This document shows positions 7,673 to 15,760 of a stretch of 34,679 nt of DNA, piece after piece; the first letter of the stretch is position 1, and each line of letters starts with the position of its first letter. Made by a program: the position numbers and the translations under genes. The notes below the pieces were generated by a model. It searched no databases. It was not told the origin of the DNA and saw only the letters and a program-made list of their open reading frames with translations. The stretch spans positions 1 through 34,679 of the forward strand of contig SBHD01000271.1 in the NCBI GenBank assembly GCA_006226345.1, given 5' to 3'. This DNA is from Bacteroidota bacterium (GTDB lineage Bacteria > Bacteroidota > Bacteroidia > Chitinophagales > Saprospiraceae).

Positions 7673-8995
7673 CTACCCTTGCTCTTTTGTTAGATCCAGG
7701 TGCCGGACCATATCCAGAAAACTTCGGGCAAACAGGGGTAGTGAAACAAAATCCAACCGGCTCAAATCCGGGCGCAGCCTGGGACATTCTGCACGATTAT
7801 TCTCACATATCTGCCGGATAGCCTGCATCACCAGCCGTTTATTAGGCAGACCATTCGGATCGGTATAAACCGGGAAACCCAGTTCGCGGAAAAATGCCGG
7901 CTCCGTAATCTGGTAAAAGAGATGGAGCAGGTCGCGGTCCGGCCGGGGGGGCACATGCTGGAACAGCGCATTGCCCACGATATACTGCGGAATAGCCAGT
8001 GCCAGTTCCAGGTGGTTTTGGTTGAGCAGCCAGTCCATGTTCGGCAGTTCGCCGTCAATCAGGGAAACGATCCGTTCGTGGTTGGCCGGTGGGTTGATAC
8101 CAAAGGTGCTGCGCGTGCGGTACAGTTCATGAAAGATCTGCTCCTTGGGTCGGTCGAGAATTTTCTGGAATTCTTTTCGCAGCGCCAGTATCTTGAGCTG
8201 ATTGCTCCGGTCGTCCTTGGTAAAGTAAATACTGTAGATCTTTTCCAAGGTGTCCATGAGAAAACCTTCGGGCCGGAGCAGGTAGTCCAGCCTGAACGCC
8301 AGGGATAACAGCAGATAGGCATAGCCGCCGGGGTACTGGTTGGGATCGGGATCGGCGCGATCGAGGCGTGCAAATGCTGCCTGGATCTGTTCGATCAGGT
8401 ATCGGTATTTCACTTCCTTTTCAGCGACCGGGATCTCGGCTTCCAGGCGTTTTTCAACCGGACGCAGGGACCGGAATTCATCCAGCAACAGATCATCCTG
8501 CTTGTCGGCATGAATGGCCAGTTCGCGCAGGGCATGCAGCAGTTTCAGGGGGGAGCCGTCGGTTCCGGCCGTATCAAAACGGATGATCAGGTTATTGTCC
8601 GGATCAAGCGCAAACCGGCAGAATTTCAGGCTGTAATTATATTCCATCAGGCGGCGCAGAAACCCAACATTCAGGTCTTCCGCTTGGGCGACCTTACTTT
8701 CTGCCGTAACTTTATCCTGGGTGGCAACCCCGGTTACACGTTGGGAGCCTTGCCAAAACTCAAACGTCAGTGTGTCATTGTCCTGCTTCCAGTGCACATT
8801 ATCCGCCTGTTCGTCCCGCAGATAGGTCAGGAATTCCTGGTAGGCTTCAAGTTGTTTACCCAGATCAAACAGTTCAATTGACCGGTTCCAGGCCTGCGTC
8901 TGTGCATCTGTTTTATAGGCATCGGTATACCGGCCGAACGGAATGTCCGGTAGCGCCGGCTGGCTTGTTCCAAAGAGACGATCCCAAAAACCCAT
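7673..8995 (-). CDS. Uncharacterised soluble protein with YbjN / secretion-chaperone-like N-terminal domain
   Basis: I do not recognise a named family for the whole 440-residue protein. It starts MGFWDRLFG. Residues about 25-165 read like a YbjN / type III chaperone-like domain (TLTFEFWQGSQRVTGVA, then RLMEYNYSLKFCRFAL, then NLIIRFDT and LLHALRELAIHADKQDD). The C-terminal 270 residues are mostly helical and charged, with no motif I can name, no signal peptide and no membrane segment. ATG 8995 was preferred to an open upstream extension (to 9088), which runs into the divergent GSCFA gene. The downstream gene encodes a protease whose tail looks like the same fold, so the two products may work together on protein substrates. 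That is inference. Confidence 0.6.
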   Translation of the reverse strand: MGFWDRLFGTSQPALPDIPFGRYTDAYKTDAQTQAWNRSIELFDLGKQLEAYQEFLTYLRDEQADNVHWKQDNDTLTFEFWQGSQRVTGVATQDKVTAESKVAQAEDLNVGFLRRLMEYNYSLKFCRFALDPDNNLIIRFDTAGTDGSPLKLLHALRELAIHADKQDDLLLDEFRSLRPVEKRLEAEIPVAEKEVKYRYLIEQIQAAFARLDRADPDPNQYPGGYAYLLLSLAFRLDYLLRPEGFLMDTLEKIYSIYFTKDDRSNQLKILALRKEFQKILDRPKEQIFHELYRTRSTFGINPPANHERIVSLIDGELPNMDWLLNQNHLELALAIPQYIVGNALFQHVPPRPDRDLLHLFYQITEPAFFRELGFPVYTDPNGLPNKRLVMQAIRQICENNRAECPRLRPDLSRLDFVSLPLFARSFLDMVRHLDLTKEQG

Positions 8996-9066
8996 GAGTA
9001 GTATTTCAGTCGCTGCCAAAAATGATCGGTAAAAGTAGCAAGTTTGTGCAGAAAAAAACCGGTTCC

Positions 9067-10050
9067 ATGAAAACCTTTCGGACAACATTACCTGCTTTTC
9101 ACGCCCCGTTTGGCATTTCCCATGCCGATCCCGGCCTGCTGATCGGCTCCTGCTTTACCGAACATATCGGTACGCAACTGCACGAGCGGAAGTTTCCCGT
9201 ACTGGCAAACCCGACCGGCATCCTGTATAACCCGGTTTCGATCGCCCGGACACTGGAAATGCTCCGGACTGTGCCTTCCGGCAAACCTGACTTCTTTGAA
9301 CTGGATGGTCTCTGGCACAGCTGGGATTTCCACGGCAGCTTCTCCCATCCGGACCGGGAAACAGCCGAACAGCAGATCCGTTCGGCCCTGGAAACAGCTG
9401 CCCGCCAGGTGCAACACGCCCGGTATCTGGTACTGACCCTGGGTACGGCTCAGGTTTCCGTACTGAAAAAATCCGGACAGGTCGTCGCCAACAACCACAA
9501 GGCACCGGCCGCGTGGTTCGATCAACGCCGGCTCGGGGTATCCGAAACCACTGAGGTACTGGCCACTGAACTGGAAGCCCTGCACCGCGCCCTGCCGCAG
9601 CTGCAGGTGGTGCTGACCGTCAGCCCGGTACGCCACCTCCGCAACGGCCTGGTGGAGAACCAGCGCAGTAAAGCAACATTGCTGCTAGCCTGTGAGGCGC
9701 TTTGTGCACAGCTGGATTTTGCGTGCTATTTTCCTGCCTTCGAACTCCTGATGGACGACCTGCGGGACTACCGTTTTTATACCTCCGATCTGCTCCACCC
9801 CAATGAACTGGCCATCTCCTATATCTGGGACTATTTCTCCAATGCTTTTTTTTCGAAAGAGACCCGGCAACTGTCCGAACAGATCGAACGGATCGTAGCG
9901 GCAGCCCGGCATCGCCCCTTCCATCCCGGCACACCGGAGCACCGGACTTTTGCCCGGCGGCAACTGGAGCAAATAGGTACGCTGAGCCGAACACATCCGT
10001 ATCTCGACTTTTCCCGTGAAATTGCCCGGTTTGATCAATTTAGTGCCTGA
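9067..10050 (+). CDS. GSCFA domain-containing protein
   Basis: This 327-residue protein carries the defining GSCF motif (G27-S28-C29-F30 in LLIGSCFTEHIG) and a late DLLHPNELA segment near residue 240. Both fit the PF08885 GSCFA family, which resembles SGNH hydrolases with Ser near the N-terminus and Asp/His near the C-terminus. The substrate is unknown; acyl- or acetyl-ester hydrolysis is a family-level guess. There is no signal peptide. ATG 9067 (MKTFRTTLPAFHAPFG) was chosen over an upstream in-frame start at 9022 because homologues begin at this point. It is divergent from the YbjN-like gene, with 71 bases between start codons. Confidence 0.88.
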   Translation: MKTFRTTLPAFHAPFGISHADPGLLIGSCFTEHIGTQLHERKFPVLANPTGILYNPVSIARTLEMLRTVPSGKPDFFELDGLWHSWDFHGSFSHPDRETAEQQIRSALETAARQVQHARYLVLTLGTAQVSVLKKSGQVVANNHKAPAAWFDQRRLGVSETTEVLATELEALHRALPQLQVVLTVSPVRHLRNGLVENQRSKATLLLACEALCAQLDFACYFPAFELLMDDLRDYRFYTSDLLHPNELAISYIWDYFSNAFFSKETRQLSEQIERIVAAARHRPFHPGTPEHRTFARRQLEQIGTLSRTHPYLDFSREIARFDQFSA

Positions 10051-10122
10051 ATACAGGCAGATTCACTAATTTGTGCGCATTCCGTCGTAGTTTGTACGAT
10101 AAGTTCTCAGACATCTGCTTTT

Positions 10123-10908
10123 ATGAATCTTTCCCTATTAAACAAAAACGCCCTGGTCGGGGGCGCCAGCGCCGGGATCGGCCGCGCGGCAGCCATCGAA
10201 CTGGCCAGCCTCGGCGCCAATGTTACCCTGGTGGCCCGAACGGAGAAAACCCTGCTGGAAGCCCTCGCCGAACTGGATACCACACAAGGGCAGCAACACC
10301 GGTACATGATCGCCGATTTTGACGACAGCCAGATCCTGCTGGCACGGGTGTCGGAGCTGCTACTCCAAAACCCGATCCATATCCTGGTCAACAATACCGG
10401 CGGCCCTCCCGGAGGGCCGATCACAGCCGCGAGTTCGGAGGAGTTTTTGCGCGCCTACCACAATCACCTGATCTGCAACCAACTCCTGGCACAGGCTGTT
10501 CTTCCCGGCATGAAAACAGCCGGATACGGACGTATTATCAATATTATCAGCACCTCTGTCAAAGAGCCGATCGAAAACCTGGGAGTTTCCAACACTACAC
10601 GCTGGGCGGTAGCTTCCTGGGCCAAAACCTGGGCAAATGAAGTTGGCCGGTTCGGGGTCACCGTCAATAATGTGCTGCCAGGCTACACGGCAACCGGACG
10701 CCTGATGGAGATCATAGCCAAACGCGCTGCCGGGCAGCATGTCGGAATCCCCGAAATGGAAAAACAATTTAAGGAGCAGGTGCCGGCTCGCCGCTTTGCC
10801 GAACCTGCGGAAGTGGCGGCAGCAGTGGCCTTCCTGGCAAGTCCGGCCGCAGCCTATATCAATGGCGTCAACCTGCCGGTAGATGGCGGGCGGACCAAAA
10901 GTTTGTAG
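10123..10908 (+). CDS. SDR family oxidoreductase, atypical FabG-like (no catalytic Tyr)
   Basis: This 261-residue protein has a Rossmann fold with a GGASAGIGRA nucleotide motif (residues 13-22), the NNTGG motif, and the ending INGVNLPVDGG typical of 3-oxoacyl-ACP reductase-like SDRs. Where classical SDRs have Tyr-x-x-x-Lys, this protein has S156-N157-T158-T159-R160, so the catalytic Tyr/Lys pair is absent. This fits the known FabG-like subgroup without the canonical tetrad (CDD cd05344 type), so it may be a reductase with altered chemistry or a non-enzymatic binder. It starts 72 bases after the GSCFA gene. Its own promoter is unclear. Confidence 0.87.
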   Translation: MNLSLLNKNALVGGASAGIGRAAAIELASLGANVTLVARTEKTLLEALAELDTTQGQQHRYMIADFDDSQILLARVSELLLQNPIHILVNNTGGPPGGPITAASSEEFLRAYHNHLICNQLLAQAVLPGMKTAGYGRIINIISTSVKEPIENLGVSNTTRWAVASWAKTWANEVGRFGVTVNNVLPGYTATGRLMEIIAKRAAGQHVGIPEMEKQFKEQVPARRFAEPAEVAAAVAFLASPAAAYINGVNLPVDGGRTKSL

Positions 10909-10929
10909 CCGGCAAATTGAATAGTATCG

Positions 10930-11481
10930 TTGTCCTCAACTGCTAAAAATATCGTACGGAACTGGACCTGGGCCGGTATCCCTGTGCTACTGGTGCTGGG
11001 GACACTTCTGCATTTTGTATATGGCTGGACCGGCTCTTCACGCGCAGTCGGTGCGTTTGTACCCGTCAATGAAAGTGTTTGGGAGCACCTCAAAATGGGG
11101 TATTGGGCGCTTACCTTGTTTTCTGTCTTTGAGTATCCGAAGGTATCCAAATTTGTGCGTCAGTACTTTCTGGCCAAACTTGTCGGAGTGCTCGTACTTG
11201 AGCTGACCATCCTGCTGATATTCTATACCTACACCCTGTTCACCCACCAAAGTATTATCTATGTGGATATCGGTTCCTACGTGGCCGGCGTATGTGCCTG
11301 TCAGGTAGTAGTTTACCGGATATATCAAGCGCCACAAGATCAACCGGTGTTAAACCTTTCCGGCCTGGCGGGTTATCTTTTACTTGCCGTGTTGTTTGCG
11401 GTTTGGACCTACTCCCCTCCCAAAGGGGATATTTTTATGGATCATCGGGACAGTTCATATGGGATATACCGAACAAAATAA
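10930..11481 (+). CDS. DUF6512 family membrane protein
   Basis: This 183-residue protein has about five hydrophobic segments (near residues 14-32, 60-75, 85-110, 115-135 and 143-160). The motif VGAFVPVNESVWEHLKMG is the hallmark of DUF6512 proteins, whose function is unknown. No ATG lies at the N-terminal end: the frame opens after a TGA at 10918 and the only usual start is TTG 10930, which leaves the first helix intact. It follows the SDR gene by 21 bases, so it is probably co-transcribed with it. The last 25 residues are hydrophilic. Confidence 0.75.
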   Translation: MSSTAKNIVRNWTWAGIPVLLVLGTLLHFVYGWTGSSRAVGAFVPVNESVWEHLKMGYWALTLFSVFEYPKVSKFVRQYFLAKLVGVLVLELTILLIFYTYTLFTHQSIIYVDIGSYVAGVCACQVVVYRIYQAPQDQPVLNLSGLAGYLLLAVLFAVWTYSPPKGDIFMDHRDSSYGIYRTK

Positions 11482-11633
11482 ACCCCGTACCGCAAGAGGG
11501 CAAAGGCGCCAAAATAGTTGCCAAACATTAAACCGCAGTATGGAAATCCCTGTCCCTATCGGTGCCGTTTAAAATACCCAATGGTGCAATAAAGAGAAAG
11601 CCCGCAACGCAACCAGGGAGTGGGGAAAGTAGT

Positions 11634-12110
11634 CTATCCGGCCGCTTTTTCACGCCCGGTCAACCGGGCGATGCCCTGCGTAATGGCCTGTTGCAAGGCT
11701 TCGCTCTCTGCTGACCCGATCCATATCTTCCGTTTTTTTTCCTTGAGTTTTATCTCCACGGCGTCCAGGCTGTGGGCATTATACAATACGCCCCCGGGAA
11801 TAATGCGGATCCCGATGCCATGATACCAGCTGCTCCGGAACAGGCCAGTGCTTTCGATATCGGCCAGGTTGATGGTAAGCCGGATCAGCCCAATACCGTA
11901 TTTCAGCCGCACCGTTTTGTCGTCAATGGTGGTATACAGGCCGTAAAACAACAGGCCAATGATCAAAAACATGCCCTCCAGCAGCAGCATTGGCAAAAAT
12001 GGCAGCGGATGCTCCCCGGCTTGAGTACTGTATAAAAAAAAGATCAGGGCCATAACCGGGATGAGAACGGAGAGGGTCCACATCGGTTGAAAGGATTCAT
12101 ATCTTACCAT
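11634..12110 (-). CDS. Small membrane protein with PH-like (bPH) domain
   Basis: This 158-residue protein starts with two transmembrane segments (about residues 10-28 and 40-60). A beta-rich C-terminal part follows (VRLKYGIGLIRLTINLADI, then GIGIRIIPGGVLYNAHS and KKRKIWIGSAESEALQQAI) that resembles bacterial pleckstrin-homology-like domains of the YdbT/DUF304 kind. The function is unknown; such proteins are membrane-anchored and often stress-linked. On the minus strand TCTGTTTG (12120-12113) ends two bases before the ATG and is a one-mismatch -7 box, so the message may have almost no leader. It is divergent from trkA across a 250-base gap. Confidence 0.65.
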   Translation of the reverse strand: MVRYESFQPMWTLSVLIPVMALIFFLYSTQAGEHPLPFLPMLLLEGMFLIIGLLFYGLYTTIDDKTVRLKYGIGLIRLTINLADIESTGLFRSSWYHGIGIRIIPGGVLYNAHSLDAVEIKLKEKKRKIWIGSAESEALQQAITQGIARLTGREKAAG

Positions 12111-12348
12111 AACAAACAGATTGGCCCGATAACGGGCTGGTTAGCACTGGGATGCCTTTTTGAGGCGCATTCATCACATTTCCGGATGTCCGGCCAAATT
12201 TCCACTTTTTCAACCGGATACCCGGGATCAGGCAAAAAAAAATCCGGGACATTCCATCAGGATACCCGCACCGGCAGCCAACATTGAATACCGGGGCTTT
12301 TGCTACCTGGTCCGCCCGAATAAACTTCCTACACATTGCCGAAAAGGC

Positions 12349-12356
12349 TACTTTTG
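12349..12356 (+). promoter_or_regulatory. -7 promoter element directly before trkA
   Basis: TACTTTTG matches the Bacteroidota TAnnTTTG box exactly and ends four bases before the trkA ATG, so transcription would start at or within a few bases of the start codon (leaderless or near-leaderless). No clear TTTG lies at the usual -33 distance. Confidence 0.5.
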
Positions 12357-12360
12357 CACC

Positions 12361-13701
12361 ATGAAAATCATTATTGCCGGCGCGGGAGCCGTAGGCTTCC
12401 ATTTGGCCGAGCTGCTGGTAAAAGAAGACCAGGAGATCACCCTGATCGACACGGACGCAGATGTGCTGAATCATGCTGCTACACACCTGGACGTAATGAC
12501 CATTCGCGGTGATGCTGCCTCCACGGATGTGTTGATGCAGGCCAAGGTGGAAAAGACCAAGTTGTTTCTGGCGGTGACCACCTCGGAAAAAACCAACCTG
12601 CTGGTGGCGATCCTGGCCAAACAGATGGGTGCGGCCAAAACCATCGCCCGGGTGAGCAATCCGGAGTACCTGGAGCCAACCCAGCGGGAGGTCTTTCAAA
12701 AACTGGGAGTAGATACGCTGATCTCGCCGCAGATCCTGGCTGCCCAGGAGATCGAGCGCCTGCTGCGCCGGGGCTCGTTCACTGATGTGTATGAGTTTGA
12801 AAAAGGGAAGATCTCGGTGGTCGGTATGAAGATCGGACAGGTTTGCCCGCTAATGAACAAGACCATCAACGAGGTCAATGCGCTGAACCCTGACTTCAAC
12901 TTTCGCGGCATAGCCATTTTGCGTGGGCACAAAACGATCATTCCACATGGACATACCGTACTGCGCAAGGGCGATCACCTCTACCTGATAGTTAAAAGTG
13001 AATTCATTGACGAGGTGATGAAACTGGGGGGTAACCAGATGCGACAGATCAAACGCGTCATGATCATTGGCGATACACCGATCGCTTTACGCACGGCCCA
13101 GCTGCTGGAAAACAAATACCACGTCTCTATGATCATCTCCGACAAGGAACGGGGTAAGTATTTCCTGGAGACGCTGCACAATACCCTGATCACGGTCGGC
13201 GATCCGAGCAATGTCGACCTGCTAAAGGAAGAACGGCTGGAAGCCATGGATGCTTTTCTGGCCCTGACCCCCAACTCCGAGACCAATATCATCACCAGTC
13301 TGATGGCTGAAGAGGCCGGTGTTTATAAAACGATCGCATCGGTAGATAATGTCAACTACACCCATATTTCTCAAAATATCGGGGTAGATACGATCATTAA
13401 TAAAAAACTGATAGCAGCCAATAACATCTTCCGTTTTGTACGCAAAGGCAAGGTTGAAGCAATCGCCAGCCTGCATGGCGTAGATGCCGAAATGATTGAA
13501 TTTGTTGTACACAAAAGCAACCGCCTGTTGCGCAAAACTATTCGCGAACTCTATATGCCCAAAATGGCTGTAGTGGCCGGGGTGGTACGCAACGAACAGG
13601 GCTATATTCCGGATGGAGATTTCCAACTGGAAAAAGACGATAAGGTTATTGTATTTGCCATGCCGGAAGCCATTCACAAAGTGGAAGAAATCTTTAAGTA
13701 A
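12361..13701 (+). CDS. trkA: Trk potassium transporter regulatory subunit TrkA
   Basis: This 446-residue protein contains two RCK units. The first begins MKIIIAGAGAVGFHLAELL with an intact GxGxxG nucleotide-binding motif and D residues that contact the ribose, followed by a TrkA-C domain. The second starts near residue 230 (VMIIGDTPIALRTAQLL), where the glycine motif is degenerate. The length and double architecture match TrkA, the cytoplasmic NAD(H)/ATP-sensing gate of the Trk K+ uptake system. ATG 12361 is chosen because it opens the Rossmann strand and has a -7 element right before it; in-frame sequence upstream is not conserved-looking. The stop overlaps the trkH start by one base (TAATG). 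Confidence 0.96.
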   Translation: MKIIIAGAGAVGFHLAELLVKEDQEITLIDTDADVLNHAATHLDVMTIRGDAASTDVLMQAKVEKTKLFLAVTTSEKTNLLVAILAKQMGAAKTIARVSNPEYLEPTQREVFQKLGVDTLISPQILAAQEIERLLRRGSFTDVYEFEKGKISVVGMKIGQVCPLMNKTINEVNALNPDFNFRGIAILRGHKTIIPHGHTVLRKGDHLYLIVKSEFIDEVMKLGGNQMRQIKRVMIIGDTPIALRTAQLLENKYHVSMIISDKERGKYFLETLHNTLITVGDPSNVDLLKEERLEAMDAFLALTPNSETNIITSLMAEEAGVYKTIASVDNVNYTHISQNIGVDTIINKKLIAANNIFRFVRKGKVEAIASLHGVDAEMIEFVVHKSNRLLRKTIRELYMPKMAVVAGVVRNEQGYIPDGDFQLEKDDKVIVFAMPEAIHKVEEIFK

Positions 13702-15164
13702 TGATAAACTTCGGGATCGTATCGAATGTGATTGGGGTACTGCTGATCGTGATTGGCGGTTTTATGCTGACGGCACTACCTTTCTCATTTTATTTCGATA
13801 GCGGTGACGAAGCCGACCTGTTCTATTCGGCGCTGATCACCATGGCGGTCGGGGCACTTTTGTACGTGAGCCGGATCCAGGGCAATGAGAACATCGGCAA
13901 ACGGGAAGGCTACCTGATCGTGGCGCTCGGCTGGCTCGGCATTTCTTTTTGCAGTACCCTGCCATACCTGATCAGCGGTGTAATGCCCGATATGCATAAT
14001 GCCTTTTTTGAAAGCGTTTCCGGGCTCACCACAACCGGCGCATCGGTGCTGACCGATATTGAATCCGTCCCCAAAGGCATCCTGTTCTGGCGCAGTATGA
14101 CCCAATGGATCGGCGGCATGGGAATCATCGTCCTGACCGTGGCGATCTTTCCACTGCTGGGTATTGGCGGTGTCGAGCTTTTTGTTGCCGAAGCGCCGGG
14201 CCCAACTTCCGACAAACTCCACCCCAGGATCAAGGAAACGGCCAAACGCCTGTGGTTTCTTTATGTTGGCCTGACCGGCTCCCTAACCTTGCTGTTGTAC
14301 TTCTATGGCATGGAATTTTACGATGCGATCAACCATGCCCTGACGACCATGGCCACCGGTGGCTTTTCCACCAAGAATGCCAGCATGGCCTATTTTGAGG
14401 CGCCGGTATTGCAGTACATCGTGACCGCCTACATGTTCATGGCCGGCGTAAACTATACGGTGATCTATTTTGGCGTCACCCGGCAGTTTACCAAAGTTTG
14501 GCGAAGCGATGAATTCAAGACATATGTCATTCTCGTCCTTATCCTCATCGCGATGGTCACAGCTACCGTGTACCATGTGACGGACCTGCCCCTGGAACGG
14601 GCATTCCGGGATTCTGCTTTCCAGGTGATCTCCATACTGACCACTACCGGTTACGTGACTGCCGACTATACGGCCTGGACGCCGGCGCTGACCCTGTTGT
14701 TCTTTATCCTGCTTTTTGTTGGTGCCTGCGCAGGCTCAACGGCCGGTGGCATCAAGATCATCCGGCACCTGGTGTTCTTTAAAAATTCCTTCCTGGAGTT
14801 CAAACGACTCCTGCATCCCAAGGCTCTGATCCGGATCAAGATCGACCGGCAGCTGGTCGCCCCGCGTATCCTGACCCATATCCTGGTTTTTCTGTTGATC
14901 TACCTCATCTTGTTCGTAGCAGGCTCGCTGTCCATGACCGTTGTACTGGCCGATTTTAAAGACCCCGTGTTGACGGCGATCGGGGCGGTAGCGACCTCAC
15001 TGGGTAATGTTGGCCCGGGAATCGGCCAGGTAGGGCCGGTCGACAACTTTGCGGCCATTCCACCCGTTGGCAAATGGATCCTGTCACTCCTGATGCTGCT
15101 TGGACGATTGGAATTGTTCTCGATCCTGATCCTTTTCCTGCCGTATTTCTGGCGGTTAAAATAA
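13701..15164 (+). CDS. trkH: Trk potassium uptake channel subunit TrkH
   Basis: This 487-residue membrane protein has the four-fold M1-P-M2 repeat of the Trk/Ktr/HKT superfamily. The four pore loops are visible in order: SGLTTTGASVL, TMATGGFST, LTTTGYVTAD and SLGNVGPGIG, each with the filter glycine. It forms the K+ pathway in the inner membrane and is gated by TrkA, whose stop codon it overlaps, so the two are translationally coupled. Length is typical. A hairpin with a T-run follows within 5 bases of the stop. Its neighbours downstream are SulP anion transporters, giving a local ion-homeostasis cluster. Confidence 0.96.
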   Translation: MINFGIVSNVIGVLLIVIGGFMLTALPFSFYFDSGDEADLFYSALITMAVGALLYVSRIQGNENIGKREGYLIVALGWLGISFCSTLPYLISGVMPDMHNAFFESVSGLTTTGASVLTDIESVPKGILFWRSMTQWIGGMGIIVLTVAIFPLLGIGGVELFVAEAPGPTSDKLHPRIKETAKRLWFLYVGLTGSLTLLLYFYGMEFYDAINHALTTMATGGFSTKNASMAYFEAPVLQYIVTAYMFMAGVNYTVIYFGVTRQFTKVWRSDEFKTYVILVLILIAMVTATVYHVTDLPLERAFRDSAFQVISILTTTGYVTADYTAWTPALTLLFFILLFVGACAGSTAGGIKIIRHLVFFKNSFLEFKRLLHPKALIRIKIDRQLVAPRILTHILVFLLIYLILFVAGSLSMTVVLADFKDPVLTAIGAVATSLGNVGPGIGQVGPVDNFAAIPPVGKWILSLLMLLGRLELFSILILFLPYFWRLK

Positions 15165-15167
15165 TGG

Positions 15168-15219
15168 CTGCCGGACTGCCGGGCCGGTCCCAGGTGCGCC
15201 TCCGGCAGAAACATTTTTT
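15168..15219 (+). terminator. Terminator after trkAH
   Basis: CTGCCGGA (15168-15175) pairs with TCCGGCAG (15201-15208) around a 25-base GC-rich loop, followed by AAACA and six Ts (15214-15219). It starts three bases after the trkH stop. The loop is long but can fold internally, so this is a likely intrinsic terminator. Confidence 0.65.
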
Positions 15220-15245
15220 GTTCCGCTGATTTAGCCCTACCTTTT
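15217..15245 (+). promoter_or_regulatory. Candidate promoter for small protein / SulP-1 unit
   Basis: TTTG (15217-15220), 17 bases, then TACCTTTT (15238-15245), which differs from TAnnTTTG only at the last base. It lies directly after the trkH terminator and about 60 bases before the proposed start of the small membrane protein gene. Confidence 0.45.
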
Positions 15246-15278
15246 GGTTTCCTAATCCGGCTTGCCGGTGCCAGGAAA

Positions 15279-15314
15279 TGGTTTTTCAAACCACTGTCCG
15301 CTGTTTTGAAACAG
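15279..15314. promoter_or_regulatory. Two tandem palindromes in the 5' region of the SulP-1 unit
   Basis: TGGTTT-TTC-AAACCA (15279-15293) and CTGTTT-TG-AAACAG (15301-15314) are both perfect 6-bp inverted repeats sharing a GTTT/AAAC core. Their centres are about 21-22 bases apart, close to two helical turns. They lie between the candidate promoter and the small gene; the second overlaps its proposed TTG start codon. A pair of operator half-sites or an RNA hairpin pair near the translation start are both possible. The binding factor is unknown. Confidence 0.5.
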
Positions 15315-15635
15315 GATCCTATCTATCAGGTTGTTTTGCCGGCTGTTTTAAGCTTGGTTTTATATGTTTTGCTTGCAGCACCTGGTCCGCCGGGCGTGTT
15401 TGCAAAATGGTGCGCCGACGCTGCTGCGGACGTGACTGAAGTCTGCAGCCCATTGGACCAGACGCTTGATAAAGGCATCAACAAGCCAGAGCTGAGCTAT
15501 CCGGGAGATATTGTATCAAATTTTTTCCAGCCGCTATCCAGCCAGCAGTTTATGACCTTTACCGGGGCTGGACTGCAACCTTATCACACACTTTACTACC
15601 CGGGACACCCGACTCCTCCTCCCCGATCCTTGTGA
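15306..15635 (+). CDS. Small membrane-anchored protein of unknown function before SulP-1
   Basis: I do not recognise this 109-residue protein. It has one hydrophobic segment at residues 8-26 (VVLPAVLSLVLYVLLAAP), which is a signal anchor or signal peptide. A polar middle with two Cys (WCADAAADVTEVCSP) follows, and the C-terminus is proline-rich (GLQPYHTLYYPG, then HPTPPPRSL). The only usual start in frame is TTG 15306, so the exact start is uncertain. It stands 125 bases before a SulP transporter gene. A second small protein with the same plan stands before the other SulP gene (18440-18787) and also ends with QPY followed by PPP. This repeated context supports a real gene and a role with the transporter, but the function is not known. 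Confidence 0.5.
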   Translation: MKQDPIYQVVLPAVLSLVLYVLLAAPGPPGVFAKWCADAAADVTEVCSPLDQTLDKGINKPELSYPGDIVSNFFQPLSSQQFMTFTGAGLQPYHTLYYPGHPTPPPRSL

Positions 15636-15760
15636 CCGTCTCCGGCGATCTTTCCAAGTTATTTGTACAACAGTTTTCAATCTGGATACATCCGAAGACA
15701 GGCGCAACCGGTTTATCGGGTATATCTGCCCGTTTTTCCTGTACACCACTACCCTCTATC

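Noticed and set aside
6827-7693. 288-codon plus-strand open frame
   Set aside because: It lies fully opposite the trypsin-like protease gene, which has an intact catalytic triad.
10070-10095. TTTG followed by TAGTTTG before the SDR gene as a promoter
   Set aside because: The spacer is only 14 bases and the -7 box lacks one base of the consensus.
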